NCBI GenBank assembly: GCA_902806565.1
Contig: CADCXA010000007.1
Coordinates: 248,001 to 312,000 of the forward strand
DNA from: Hypoxylon rubiginosum
Taxonomy: Eukaryota; Ascomycota; Sordariomycetes; Xylariales; Hypoxylaceae
DNA length: 64,000 bases
Reading direction: 5' to 3'
Positions 31,044-44,137 of this stretch are shown here, piece by piece (the stretch's first letter is position 1; each line of letters starts with the position of its first letter). The notes under the pieces were generated by a model. That model saw only the letters and a list, made by a program, of their open reading frames with translations. It searched no databases and was not told where the DNA came from. The position numbers and the translations under genes are program-made.

Positions 31044-33900
31044 GGGTTCGATTGACGCTGAGTGATCATTGACAGGTTCCGAGCTTGCCGGGGGGGGAAG
31101 TGGCAGTGTGATGTGATTGTGGGAATCGGAGGGGGGGGAGGGGAATAATGTTTATCGTTCCCAGGTTTCCAGGTTTAATCGCGAGACGTGACGTATATCA
31201 GACAAGGACATATGTATTCCGGATGACCCAGAGACGGTCAAGGTTAGGGTTTCGAAGGGCGATAAGCAAAGCAAATAATTGGTAAACGATCGATGGATCG
31301 ATGGGTCGATGGGTCGATGGGAGGGGGGTTTCGGGCGGGCAGGTAGGCGTTCTTCGGGTTCCGGGACGGAGAGATAGGGAAAAGAAAGAAAAAAGTTTAA
31401 CTCGTGCCGGGGATACAAAGTTCTTTTTTTCTCTTTTTCTTTTTTTTTTCGGATTTTCCATCATACGTACATAACGCACGCGCGCATTCTCATGCGATGC
31501 TGTGTAGACCACGAGACAAGATGGAGGTTACCTAATTGAATGAATGTCGAATGGATTAGACGTTTAGGAGGTATTATTCTTACCCACTTGCCTACAATAT
31601 TATCTAATGCCGGCACACGAAAAAAAGACCGAGAATGGGAGGGAGGGGATTCTTAAGATATCTAAGTATCTACGTTAAGAGCGTAGGTTAGGTTAGGTTA
31701 GGTAGGTAATCGAAGTAATTACGAAACGAAGGCAAAGAAACTTGTTTCCCGTGACTTCATTCCAGATGCGGGTTTGGGGAGGGCGGCATCGTCTCGGTAA
31801 CCAATGAACAGGTTTAAAATAAAACTCAGGAAAGCTTTCGAGTGGTGGTGGTGGTGGTGTGCGGAAGCATTGGAAGACTTTCGGTTGAATGGAACCCGTC
31901 CCGTAGGTTAGAATGGGTGAATTTGGAGGGGGATGTGTCGTTGTGTGTACTTACTGATGGGCAAAATGTTTCTCGGATATGGCTGCCGAAGAGGGTTCGA
32001 GATCGATCTCTCTTTCTTTCTCTCTCTGTCCCTTTTTTTATTATCTTCTGGTTATTCCTCTCGGAGAAATAGGATGTATGTTTCGATCATTGTATGTATC
32101 TCTACCTAACATAACATATCTGGGGCTATGTCGTGTGTTCCCCTTTTTAAACGAGGAAGATAAATTGTCACTTATCACATTCGTCTTTTCCAGCTACTGC
32201 GTACCTCCCTCCCCCTTAATTTGTTATGTACCTACCAGGCCTACAGAGTTACACTCCCGCGTTATTTGCAGGACGGGATGTACGTCTACATAGTACACGC
32301 CTAATGGCATAACCTCGCATGTACAATATATACATGCCTTATTACGTGCTTTCTATGTGCTTGCAGTAGGTAATTCTTCACCGCGGATGTAAGTAAGATG
32401 TGTTGCTGCAGCCGCCTGCCCAGCCCTGTCCGGAAAGCAAAAACGAGAGATTAGAGGTGATAGACCAAAGAGATGGCAGCATCGTAAGCACGTGTAGGCC
32501 TCGACGAATATTATATGTTAGAAAACTCAAATTCGAGAGCACGTTGGTAAGAAAGAACCAAAACCCATGCCCTGTTCACCGCTAATCAACAGCCTGGTCG
32601 TTATCGCCAGCCTGATTCATGATGACAAGAGGCGAGGCTAATGTTACTAACTATAGGTGATATCTGCGTGCTTCCCCCCTTTTTTCTGAATACCTAAGTT
32701 GATCCCCCCAATCTCGACATGGTGATGATGATGATGTGCTGCTGCTGCTGCTGGTGTTGACGCTGACAACTGACAACTGACAACGACAACGATTCGAGGA
32801 TTATTCCCATGTCTGCTTGTCTACTTACTTGCTTGCTTGCCTTGTCTGTATGCCTACCTCTTACCTACATGCTCGTTAAACTTCCTTGATGAAGCATTGC
32901 AGAGCTCTCGACTGCTCCATGCAGTTTGGTATCTGGGAGCATTCCCTCCGCTCCGTCTCTCCCTATCTATCATCATGTCTCTCTCTCCCTCCCCCTTTTT
33001 TTCTTCCTTCCATGATACTTGCCTATACATAGCTATCTACCTACTTACATACCTTGTATGTATGTCCCATGTACTCTCATCCCTCGTCTACCTATCTACG
33101 GCTATCTATCTATCTACCTACCCTAGTTCCCCCAAGGCTGTAATAACTTATCAAGAACTCTCTCAGTCTCTTCGCTTCCCCCTTAATAGTAACCTAACCC
33201 CAGATTTTCTTGACTGCCGTACCACACAAGGCGAGCTTAGTTTGGCTAACCGAGAGCAGTCTAGATCCTAATAGGTCTGGTCTTCTCGCTTCTAACTTCC
33301 AGCATCTTCCTCCCTTTCTCCCACCCAGGCGACCAATCCTAACCGCCGCGTAGAAAGCCTTGGCGCTTCTCTCCCAGCCCAGCTCCTTTAGAACTTGCTC
33401 TTGCCTCTGCCTGCCTGTCTGCCTGTCTCTCTCTTCCTCCTTCTGATTGCTCCTTGAAATCTTGTTTTAATGACTTTTCTTGGCTTCGGCAATTGCTCAA
33501 TGGATGGCCAGGGGGAGGGGGGGGGAGGGGGGGGAGGGAACGGCCCGCGCGAGGCGGCACGAGGCTCCCGGATCGCACAGACAGCAAGCAACAACAACTT
33601 CGGTCAATCTAGTTGCGAAAGCGATATCGCGATGGGAGTAGCAGCAGTGGCAGTTCTTCAACGTCGCACTTTGGAGACAGACGGCAAGAGAAAACGGACA
33701 CCTTTTTTATTAGTAAGCGAGGCCCGGCGAAGGTCCAGAGAGGTCTTAAAATTTTTTTTCGTGGATAGGTAAGGAGGAAGGAAGAAAAACAAACGACGAA
33801 CGGAACATTCCCCCTATTTCGTGCTTCCCAAGTTCGCACGCAACGTATCCCCGAGCGTAGATACGATATCGTATTTTTTATACCACCTCGATCTAAAGTG
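31044..33900. other. Gene-free stretch downstream of the CaMKK-like gene
   Basis: Contains GGGTCGATGGGTCGATG repeats at 31291-31325, a GGTTA pentamer run at 31684-31708, GGTGGTGGTGG at 31842-31858, GAT then GCT trinucleotide runs at 32723-32753, and TATCTACCTACTTA-like pyrimidine repeats at 33030-33125. G-rich DNA sits at 33509-33537. Open frames here lack ATG starts or are low complexity. No gene supported. Confidence 0.5.
32723..32753 (+). repeat. Adjacent GAT and GCT trinucleotide runs
   Basis: About four GAT units followed by five GCT units, then TGGTGTTGACGC. Not in any supported reading frame. Confidence 0.8.
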
Positions 33901-34419
33901 TCGCGCGCATCTTCGGTCGTACCTAGAAAGCCTCTCGGGGATTACCTAGCTGCTCTGAAACATTTGACATCCCACGTTCTACGACGTCGAGGATACACCA
34001 AAAAAATTGCGTACATTCCATACAATAGGTACATACAAACCCGTAACAACTACACACCCCCTAACTTATTACCCCAAGATAAAGTAAGGGGGGGTGAACG
34101 AGGGATTTATTGAGACGACAGCCGCAACCCGCATGGCCGGCTACGCTCTTGATTGGCCGCCGTCTCGAAAAAAGGAAAAGGCCCATTGCTAATTTAGAAG
34201 CCAATACCACGGCCAATATATGTATATATGTACATACATAGCAGCATTGTTATGGTATGCGCAGCATATAGCAGAAATACATACTTGCATATGATGCCAC
34301 AAAAAGGCGACCGTACAACCATAGGTAGGCGCAACTAAACTACATACATACAATACATATGTCCATCTCTCTCCTGAAAGGAGGCAGGCTGTAGATTGGT
34401 TAGTACATACATATAAGGA

Positions 34420-34435
34420 CCCCCCCCCCCCCCCC
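34420..34435 (+). repeat. Poly-C homopolymer, 16 bases
   Basis: Sixteen consecutive C between ATATAAGGA and AGGGTTC. The true length may vary or be miscounted in assembly. Confidence 0.85.
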
Positions 34436-35580
34436 AGGGTTCTCCGGTTTCCCAATGTACGTCTGAGGCATGTAATGTTACTCTGCTGTCGACGTGACGG
34501 CCTAGGCGACTGGATAGATCTAGAGCTTAGTCCATTATTTTCCCGGTAACCTCGTCTGACTTAATTGCGCGGTGTGGGTGCACAGGCAAGGGGGTCCCCC
34601 TTGGTCGCCTTTTTGAACGTTGCGATCTGATACTTTTTAGGTGACCTGCCCCAGGCTGAAGATGGCAATCCCATCCGACGTCTCTGCTTTTCTTTGCGCG
34701 GGCGCCGTCATGTGTCTTGATTTATAAGGGAGGGCAAGCCTGCTGTAGGCCGGGTAGGTTCGCCCTTCTGACCCAAAATGTTTATGATTTATGAGAGAGT
34801 AGGTATGCAATCATCAGCTTTCTATTTTTGCTCCGCATCTAAGCGGTTAACGGTTAACGGTTAACGGTTGACAGGAAGAAAAGGCCAAGCTTTGGGGCGG
34901 TCGAAAGAAGTAACATTTGGAGGCGTGAGCTGTCAGGCCTTTCGGCCCTCGAAATTAAAGCACCTCGGCAGGTAAATACCGGTCCTAGAAATCGTAGCCT
35001 CCGGATTGATTATTAAGAAAATCGGTCTGCGCGTAAGAGAGAGAGAGAAGAAAAAATGTATGTCTGACAGTCTAATTGTCCGGCATGTCTTTCCTTTTGC
35101 GCTGTGCTACCTTCTTCTGCGAAAGCTCTTTGACGAAAGGAGAAAATCTGAGCTGGAGGTACGGTACTACCGTCTGCAGCGCGCGAGCGGTGTGGTGTCA
35201 GATGCAAGCTCGGAGACCTTCCGGCTCAACTGCAAAAAGCGGCTAGGATCGATACCTAGGTAGGTACCTGAGGTACTGTAAGCTATGCTAGATAGGCGAG
35301 ATAGGTTAAGATAGGTAAAGGGTGACAACACCATCAACGGGTTGGTTAGTCGTTGTAGACATAGCAGCATAGTAGCATAGTCCAAACATCTACACAATCG
35401 TCAACCGCCAACCACCAACCGGCAATGCAACCCGCAATCACGTTCGGATCGGAAAGGGGATATGCGTAACTTCGCCGCTTCGATTTGGCCAGGCCAGCGT
35501 CCAATATGGCGAAGATGATCAGCGTGGCCGGCATCGTGAGACATGTAGTCGTCGAGCTACTAGGTATATGATCTTCACTG

Positions 35581-35796
35581 CATGGGGTGGCATGGGTGGC
35601 ATGGGTGGCATGGGGTGGCCAAACGTCTTGGCGTTGATATCTGTCCGCTCCGGGTTTGTTCGATGGCGTACAGGAACTTCGTTGTCACTTTACTTTTTCC
35701 CTGCGGGTGCGCAAGCGCGGATGCGGGACTCGCAGCATGGGCCAGCATGGGCCAGCGTGGGACGCAGCATGGGCAGCCATGGGATGCAGCATGGGA
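35581..35796 (+). repeat. Two GCATGGG-based minisatellites
   Basis: Units of GGTGGCATGG repeat at 35581-35620; a related set built on CAGCATGGGC lies at 35731-35796. Both share the GCATGGG core although about 110 bp of unrelated sequence separates them. Confidence 0.75.
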
Positions 35797-37200
35797 GTTG
35801 AACGGCCACTTGGCAGGAACATATACCGCCAGTCATCGCCGCTTGGGATAATCAGATATAATCAGATAATGCGTCCTCCCGAAAACGTTATATGTCCAGC
35901 AGTTAGGTGTCTAGGTACGGTTTAGTGCGTTGGCTGTTGGCTGTTAGTTGTTAGCTGTTAGCTATTGTATTCAGGTGATCCGTGGTATGTGATATATTAG
36001 TATGGACGGAAGGCAATAATTGAGCATCATATCCAGATGTGTTCAGTAGCTTAAGCTGTGCTGGTATACTACATAGTAGTAGCTTAGCAGCCCTAGGCGC
36101 AAAATCACAAGCTTGCGAGAGTCGGATTCATGACGTCAGCAAACTGAACAAGCACAGTTCGGACCAGAGGCGAAGAGGGACAGATGGATAACCACTAGGC
36201 GTTGTGTTCGTGTTAATATCTCTAGAAACTTCTTCATCGTTTATGATGATTCCGCTAGCTAACCTGCTAGCCATGTATTGGCTAAATTTTAGTCAATGAA
36301 TTGCTTCTTAATTCATTCAGTAACATTTAATGCCATGGTTGAAGTCATATCGTTCTGTTAGCACGGGCCGGAGTGAGCGAAGGACTGTGGTCAATTCGCC
36401 AACCCCCCCCCTCTCCCAGACTACTGGGTCCAATTGCGATCTCATAGGATTGAGAGCCAAGCCGTAGCCCTACGATAGATAGCCTGTGGAACATATGGAG
36501 ACCGCGGCATGCGAGAACCAATTCGGAGCGGAAAACTCCCCTAGCCCCTTTTTCTGCATTATTTTTAATACCCAGTCAGCCAGCAGCCAGTAGGTGAACA
36601 GGTAAAACCTGCAGGAAAGCAAGCCAGTGGGAGGCTACTCGGAGGCCTCCTGTGGATAAGGTACCTAAATCATTCAACCAAAAAACAGAGGTTGAAGAAA
36701 AATAGGTGACGGAGGGACTTGGCACATGGGTGGATGAGCTCCGGGCTGCATGAGAGAGAGCTGTCGTGCTTCGAACTTCAATATGCACGTACATAGCTGT
36801 AGCTACCACGGGAGGGAGCTATAGAAAGCTTTCGGCCTTCGTGACTGGCCGCCTGCAGCAAGGATAAGTAGCACGGACGGATAGTTATCCATAGCGAGGG
36901 TACTAAAGGTTCTGTAAGCAACGGAGCAGCAATAGGTAATTGATGGTCCCCCCTCCTCTGCCCCTTTTGCGAAATCGTACATAGACGCACGTCGGCGATT
37001 CCCTGGCTGCGGGCTGCGGGCTGCGGGCTGCCAGCCCTGCTATCTGCTAGAGAGACGGAGAGATGACATAGAACAAAGTGGTAATACATTGGAGACTCTG
37101 GGCTCTGGGCATCTGGGTCATCTGGAAGCGGTGAGCACGTCCAATTTGGCCATGCTGTGCGCTCTGAAAGTGGCGGCGAGGGAGAATTGACCGATAACCA

Positions 37201-40200
37201 CGGATGTTAGGAACATGTGGTCTCGGTGCGCCGTACCCGAACCATGTCCCATGTTTCGTAGCACGACCTCAGGATCCAGACTTTTGGTTATTCTTATTCT
37301 TTTTGTTTCTTGTTTTTCTTGTTTTCATATTTTCTTATTATTGTTTTGTTATCTGCACATGGGAAATGCCTCATCTAGTAATCAGTAGAGACATGGCATG
37401 CAACGTTCAGATAGCAGCTTGCGACGCTCCCGTAAGCTACTACAATCAGTTAGATAGGATGTTGTTACTCCGAGGTGGATATGGTGTTACTGTCGAGGCT
37501 GTTTATTTGACATATTGCATGTTTGGTACTTTGTATGTAGTCCAAGAGCAAACTCCCTTGTCGAAGTGAGGAGGAACATGTAGCCGGACGAGAGGAATAC
37601 GTAACAGTGCCTCAGTTAGAATTTAGCAGGTAATGATTGTGTAAAGAGAGAAGGAAGAAAAAAAGGAGGCGTGGTAAGATTTATGACACATTCGTTTCGT
37701 CATAGGAAGAAAAGGAGGCGATTAGAAGGAACCACAAGAAGTGCCGTAGCGAGTCCATGTGCCTTTATCTGGTGAGAATGATGATGGAAATGATGCTAAT
37801 ATTAGAAGACTGATCTGGAATTGAAAAATACAGGCGCAGGTGCACGCGGCAGGGTAATGAGACGGGTCGGAAGCAAGGTCAGTCGGGAATAATCGAAGTT
37901 AATCTAACATGAGGCTCTTTTCTTTAAGCAAGCGGCTTAGATGACCTCGTGGCATCCAAATACCACACGACGACACCTTAGTTAATTAGGCGAGGGTGGG
38001 AGATTGTGTAGTTGATCTCTTTGGGGGGGATGGGTGTCAGTGGTGGTAAGTGGTAAGTGGCTCGGAGGAAGATTAGTAGCAGTCGTATAGATGGACCGAT
38101 TCGAATACTGAGATAGATCGTGTTACCTACACAAGTCACTAAGGTTGGTTACGGCGAACAAGACAGGCCAACCAAACCAGCGCATGCCTATTCGAGATTG
38201 CCTACTGGGGAATTAGAAGCCCACCAATCATAGTTGGAGCACCTGCATTCTATCGTTACTTGCAGATACTTCCATCGCCGTTACAACTATCAATCATTTT
38301 GGCATCCCGAAGTACAGTAGAGTTTGACCTTTTTATATTTTAAATCTCGTTTTTGGGGTTTCATTCTAAAGTTGCACATTTTTCTAAACATGTTAAAAGA
38401 GGTTTAAATATTCAGTTAGCTAGCAGATATATTCTACTTACGGGGTGATTATAGCCCATGTTACGTCACTTTGCTCCGTGAGAGCGGCTGGAGTGGCTCG
38501 GCCAGCTGGACTAGCTGAGCTGGGTAACTTGTACATTAATTACATACATCACTACATACATGTATGATGTTATGTATGTAGAGATCAATATTGAATCCAA
38601 GCGCGTACATCTACATACATGGACATGTACCTCGTAGTTGAATGTATATAAGCCGATGCGTACAGAATTAGCAACAACAGGCCATGCACTTGAGGGAACA
38701 CTGACTTCCCGGGCTGGATGGGGGTGTCCTTTTTCTTCCTCTTCTTCTCGATCCCATCCCACTCTTATTCGATCCATTACCATGCATCTGCATCTCACTC
38801 AGTCCCACCCTACCAGCCTACATACTCCTACTCTGTCTGGTACGTACATGTATATATGTATATATGTATGTATGTACGCATGTAGATAGTATCCAAGACC
38901 CAGAGTCTTTCACTTCTTACCAACTCTACCTTTACTATGTAATACTATGTAAATGCTTACCTATCTCGATGTACCTCCTCACCTTGCCTTTTCCCTTGGT
39001 CTGCATAACATAATCCTACGTGGATATACACATATACACATATACACATACGGATACAAATACCCTGATATCACCTACACCGCAGCCGTCCAATACTAAT
39101 TTTTCGGTCCTCTTTTTTCTTCGCTAGCAAGCCCGGCAGCCCATCGACTGATTCCTTCAGGCCAGGAAAAAAACACAATTTCCAAACAACATTTTATTCG
39201 CGGCATACTCCATCTCCACTTGGATCAACTCAACCTGGCTTCCCACGAATCTTAACTCTAGCTGCTTCCGTCCAGCCATCTTCCTTCTGCGCACGCCCTC
39301 TCTTTGGTTCTGGCTTCTGACAATGACCGTCTTCACTTTATCGAAACGGAGTCCAGCCAGCCAACACCTGTTCCGTCTCTAACATTAGCTGGAACCCTTC
39401 CAAAGGTTCCTACCGATTCGCCAGCATCCCGTTCGGCTTGTCGCCGGTCTACCACCACAACTACACCACAAACTACCTACTACCTACCTTTTATTCACCT
39501 ACCTTCCGTTGCTGTAACCCGTCTTCCACGCACGTACTTGGGGTGGTACGTTTCCCCTATTGTCCTCTCATCTATTGTTACCTATTGAGGCAGAGCCCAG
39601 TTATCGGCATCAGCTGGACATAATTTGTCTTTTTTTTAATTTCGGAAAAGAAACGATAAAAAAAAGATAAGAAGACCAAACTTTGGTCACCTCAGTTTAT
39701 TCAAGTCACCTCGGTTTACTCCAGTCAGTTACTCGGCTCGTTACCTTAGGTAGATTTGGGAAAGGGCAAAAGCTAAAAGGCCACCACCCATCTGTACCTT
39801 CAGTCTGCCGGTTCTACAAGTTTTACGAGTTCTACACCAAGACTTTTTTACTCTTGCTCTACCAAGACGCAAGACGTACACTACCGACAAACAAGACACT
39901 TTGAAACTGCTATTGACTCCTCCCGTCAATTCAATCAATTCAATTGCACTTGCCTTTTTTGTCTCTTATAATTTTGACGTCGCACACCCATTCGCAAATT
40001 ACCGGGTTCCATCCGTCTCTGTCCCTCTCTTTCCTCCAGACCAGCAACTTGACCAGCAACCCGACCGCAGCAAAAAAAAAAAATTAAAATTTCATATAGT
40101 TCGGACGACCTAGACTCACCTCAGGCTAGAAGCTAGACTACTCTTACAGTAGCCCAGTTCGCCTCCCCACACTCTTGCCCTACTTTGATTACCTATTCAA

Positions 40201-40567
40201 TTGTTTCGACACTAGAAACTACAAATTGGCATCTTCCCGCTTCTAATCAATTTCTCCTCTCCATTCTCACCTCCTTGCGAACCACATCCGCCTCGGTCAA
40301 AACGCCGTTTTGCAATACGCTTTTAGCGTCGCCAACACTTGGGCGCAGCCCACCCAAGGCGACCTCGAGCCGCCACCCGCATCTCCATTCGCCGAATTAA
40401 GACTTCTTCCCTCCCCGCCGGTGCCCCGTTCTCCCCCCGTCACCCGTCACCCGTCACTCGTCACCCCGTCGCCAAGTGACTACTTTCCCTTTTGAGACTT
40501 AATTACCATCGTAGACCTACTCGCCTCTTTAATCATTCGTTCGCAACCACACGCACCCGCCTACGCA
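37201..40567. other. Gene-free stretch and probable long leader of the HAL4-like kinase
   Basis: No supportable gene. A 121-codon ATG ORF at 37204-37569 has one hydrophobic run but no family resemblance. TACATACATG-type repeats occur at 38530-38625 and 38845-38885, and ATACACATAT repeats near 39025-39050. From about 39.1 kb the strand is pyrimidine-rich with long CT and CCACC tracts up to the kinase ATG, as is usual for long fungal 5' leaders; its transcription start cannot be placed. Confidence 0.45.
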
Positions 40568-42088
40568 ATGTCGAGCGCTTCGGAAAAGACGGTCTCACCC
40601 AGCGCCTCCAAACAATCATCAATAAAATCCGTCGAGCTTTCCACGAGATCCCCGAAGTTACGACCGCAAAATGGCAACAACGATGCCTCCCTTACCGAGG
40701 GTCTGCCGAAGCAACCCGAGAAGGCTTCTATCAAGGACAGGTTAACTCGAATGTTCTCAAATAAAGACGACATTCCTAGGTCCGGCGGCGTCGTCGACCT
40801 CTCACAACCATCCAAGCGCATGGTTCCAAGTCCTGCACCCAGTCAAAATGGCACCGCTCCGCCCGTGAAGCCAGGCACAGTCGCCCGTAAGCCATCCGCG
40901 ACTGATCCAGCCGCCGCTTCCAAGTCTATTTTCCATCAACGATTTGTCGTCAACGCAGACGTCCCCGGCGGTCACGAACACCATCTGAAGGGCAGCAAGC
41001 GACAAGAGAAGCTATCTGACATGTGGAAAACTCTTCTCGGTAAAAAGCAGGACCAGCCGCCGGAAGCCGATCTATCTCTGGTCTCTAGCTGGGTCGACAC
41101 GTTAAAGCAGGAAAAGGAGTCATTAGCCGGCGACAAGAAGGGAGGTCCGAATCAAAGCACGACTCTCGTCGAGAAATATGGCAAATGTCAAGAGGTGGTG
41201 GGACGAGGCGCATTCGGTATCGTGAGGATATCGCACAAGAAAATGGAGAATGGGGAGAAGCTCTTTGCAGTCAAGGAATTCCGGCGCAGACCTGAGGAGA
41301 CCGAGAAGAAGTACAGCAAGCGTCTAACAGCCGAGTTTTGCATCTCATCATCTTTGCGACACCCGAATATTATTCACACACTAGACCTTCTGAAGGACCA
41401 AAAAGGAGACTACTGCGAAGTCATGGAATACTGCTCGGGCGGTGACCTCTACACGCTAGTCCTCTCTGCCGGAAAACTAGAGGTGGCAGAGGCCGACTGC
41501 TATTTCAAGCAGATGATGCGCGGTGTCGAATACTTGCACGAAATGGGAGTCGCACATCGCGATCTAAAACCGGAGAACTTGCTTCTTACTAGCCACGGCG
41601 CCTTGAAGATTACCGACTTTGGCAATGGCGAATGCTTCAGAATGGCTTGGGAGAACGACGCGCACATGGTGTCAGGTCTCTGTGGTTCAGCTCCTTATAT
41701 CGCTCCTGAGGAATATATAGATAGGGAGTTCGATGCTCGCGCCGTCGACGTCTGGGCCTGCGGTGTCATCTACATGGCCATGCGAACCGGAAGACACCTT
41801 TGGCGAGTCGCCAAGAAGGACGAAGACGAATTCTACGAGCGATACCTAGAGGGACGTCGGGATGAAGAGGGCTACGGCCCAATTGAGTCGCTGCATCGTG
41901 TAAGTTTGACATGATTATAGGTTGGAAGTATCGTGATGCTGACAGATGGCGTGAAGGCTCGTTGTCGAAATGTCATCTACTCCATCTTGGACCCTAATCC
42001 TACGCGACGTATCACAGCATCACAGGTACTGAAATCCGAATGGGGCAGAGAAATCAAACTCTGCAAAGCTGGCGAAGAAGGTCTCTAG
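40568..42088 (+). CDS. HAL4/SAT4-type Ser/Thr kinase
   Basis: Two exons, 40568-41899 and 41957-42088, with a 57-nt intron (GTAAGT, CTGAC branch, AAG) give 487 aa. Residues 1-200 are disordered and Ser/Pro-rich. The kinase domain begins near 204: GRGAFG (212-217), Lys236 in AVKEF, HRD (330-332), DFG (350-352), then SAPYIAPEEY (375-383). DFGNGE plus the SGLCGSAPYIAPEEY loop, and the final exon (ARCRNVIYSILDPNPTRRITASQVLKSEWG), match the HAL4(SAT4)/HAL5/HRK1 group. In yeast Hal4/Hal5 stabilise plasma-membrane nutrient and potassium transporters and so confer salt tolerance; the exact target here is inference. The first intron is the only one, and the last exon carries the end of the C-lobe, so a model without it would truncate the kinase. 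Confidence 0.92.
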
Positions 42089-44019
42089 ACGATGGCCTTT
42101 CCTGCGAGCAGCGTCTCACGTGGCTAAGGGACGACAATTCCGTGACCAGATATGGCTGCCGAAGAGTCGTGCGGAACTTGGTCTTCGTTTTGGTATCGTG
42201 ATTCTCTGGAAGGCGACAACCCCGGTGCCCTTTGTCGACACACCACTTCAGAGAAAATTGCATCACAAACCTATGAGGCGATAAGCATGAGTTATAATAC
42301 TCTTTACGAACAAGTCTTGTCTTTTTTTTCTTTTTCATCCTGCACGGAGTTCTGGTGAGGGGAAGTTAGGGGATTGGTTTGCATATTGTTCTTTCATTCC
42401 CCTATTCGGATTCTCGACACATTTTATTTTGAGTGCTTTGACACTTTCAGGGCCCATGGCACCAGGATTCCACAGCGCAGCGCATCAAAACTGGATAGGT
42501 GATAGATGCGCCACGCGCACTGCGAGTGAGCACCAATAAGGACGGCTCTAGTATTCATGTATAAATAAAAATACATGTATAAGAACAGAGACAGACTCGC
42601 ATTGTTCTTCTTTTCCCTCCTGGACGGCTACGGAGGAAGGGAGAGGGAGCTGGGCAGCTGGCTGGAGTGGTTGGCCTCGGTTCGGTCCACTCGCTCGACG
42701 CCCTCGGATCACAAGGAAAGGGGCGGATATGGTGACCAAGATCTGGTTGTTCATTCAAGGTGACCTTCTGGTCTGGAGCATTCTAGATAGGGGAGGTAAC
42801 AAACAGTCCGGGGTAGGATCTGGACCTCGGGACTTGTGCCTTGCTTGTTGGCACTTACTAGACAACCTGGGTGGGCGATGTTTCGTTCATCATCCCATTG
42901 GGACAGATTAGTAATGTCTATTCTAAATAACACTACATCTTCACCAAATTCACTTATTCCGTCTCTCTAGCCAGCGTCTAAAGACTAGAGAGTAACTTAG
43001 GTCTACCGAACGAGCATGCCAAAAACTAGCCAACGCCGATACCCTTTGCGCTAATGATATATACATTTTATTTAACCATCGTGCTTTTTATAAGTAGAAG
43101 TAACACTAAGCCACCAAAGCTTAGTCCAAATTTTGAGCCAGTGCAGCAGATAACAGCGATGAAACTTCCGAAGAGAGAAAAAGGAGCAACACGATTAAAA
43201 CTTCCATAGATCTCGCGCATCAGGTTAAAGTTACGAATTGCGCCCCCTGGTGTTGCTTGGACACGTATGAAGCATCTCTTGAGTTATTATGAAGGAAGCC
43301 AAGGCTCCCCCTGAGAAAGGATCCAGCGGCAAGCCACCAGCAGGGGGGCGCTATCTACGTCTCTCCTCAGGAGTTGGGTTTTGGGTCGTCCTGTTAGTTT
43401 CACATACCGTCGATTACTTACCTCACCTGACGTTACCAGATCCAGGTGGCTGCGTACGTGCTACATATATACACGCTTTAGATTCTTCTCACCAGGCCCC
43501 GTTCTGATATACCTTAGGTACAAACGGAGGCGCCTAGTCCTTCACGATGGCCTCCGCGTAGGTATAGGCTAGAGAAAACTTTTATTTGCAACACCTGCGC
43601 CATTACCCACCGAAACGCCGGGGGTGGGTGGCTGGGTGGCTCGTTTCTGGGCACGCCGAGCACACTCGTGGCCCATAGTTTCCTTGCCTCCTAAGTAAAT
43701 TCCTGGCTTACCTATAGGATATTTCAAAGCTGCCGTCGTGCGCCGGGCTCTGCCTTACCTCCTAAGGTGATTAGGAGCTACGCTAGAAAACGGGCCATGA
43801 AGGGGTATAGTAGATGGCTTGATATACTACGAGAAGAAGGGGGTAAAAGGGACAAGTCGTCTTATTCATATTCGTCAATTCACCAACCTGTGAGCTGTAG
43901 TTCGTTTCTATTCCGACCAAGTGTCAGTCCCCTTAAGAAAGATCGAGGGTTGGTTGAGGAATAATGTATATATGTAAATTCTATGTCGCAATACATACGC
44001 ACACATGAGATTTGTAAAT

Positions 44020-44059
<40 letters not shown>

Positions 44060-44137
44060 CCGCAACATTCACTTTGGCTCAAGTTTTACACAAGATAAAA
44101 ACGACTCTGTTGCCTGCTGAAGATCCAGAACAGAATC
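42089..44137. other. Intergenic region between convergent HAL4-like and HET genes
   Basis: Contains both 3' regions. A small inverted repeat CTCTCTAG..CTAGAGAG lies at 42963-42992. From about 43.0 to 43.2 kb the DNA is AT-richer. A 32-base poly-A run is at 44024-44055. An ATG ORF at 43289-43507 (72 codons) has no recognisable family and I do not call it. Confidence 0.5.
44024..44055 (+). repeat. Poly-A homopolymer, 32 bases
   Basis: Thirty-two consecutive A, 83 bp downstream of the HET gene's stop on its coding strand, where it reads as poly-T. It could be a microsatellite or the scar of a poly-A-tailed retroposed insert; I see no clear target-site duplication. Confidence 0.85.

Larger units (their letters stand above)
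33901..37200. other. Gene-free stretch with many short tandem repeats
   Basis: Holds ATGTATATATGTACATACAT DNA near 34215, a 16-C run (34420-34435), four CGGTTAA units (34843-34870), a CCTAGGTAGGTACC palindrome near 35258, GGCATGGGT repeats (35581-35620) and GCAGCATGGG repeats (35731-35796), GTTRGCT units (35929-35965) and GGCTGCG units (37005-37032). No ORF of coding character; the apparent MGGMGG frames simply translate the repeat. Confidence 0.5.

Noticed and set aside
31684..31708. GGTTA run (and four CGGTTAA units at 34843-34870) as interstitial telomere sequence
   Set aside because: Filamentous ascomycete telomeres are usually TTAGGG; these are short GGTTA and CGGTTAA runs and match simple microsatellites.
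32837..33271. 144-codon plus-strand frame
   Set aside because: Starts at TTG in CT-rich low-complexity DNA; the translation is Ser/Leu/Tyr repeats from TATC and CTTC runs.
37204..37569. 121-codon ORF with one hydrophobic run
   Set aside because: The hydrophobic run comes from a T-rich low-complexity tract; no homology, splice or codon support.
42963..42992. CTCTCTAG..CTAGAGAG inverted repeat as a regulatory hairpin
   Set aside because: An 8-bp stem with a 14-nt loop in low-complexity DNA is near chance in a 64-kb window.
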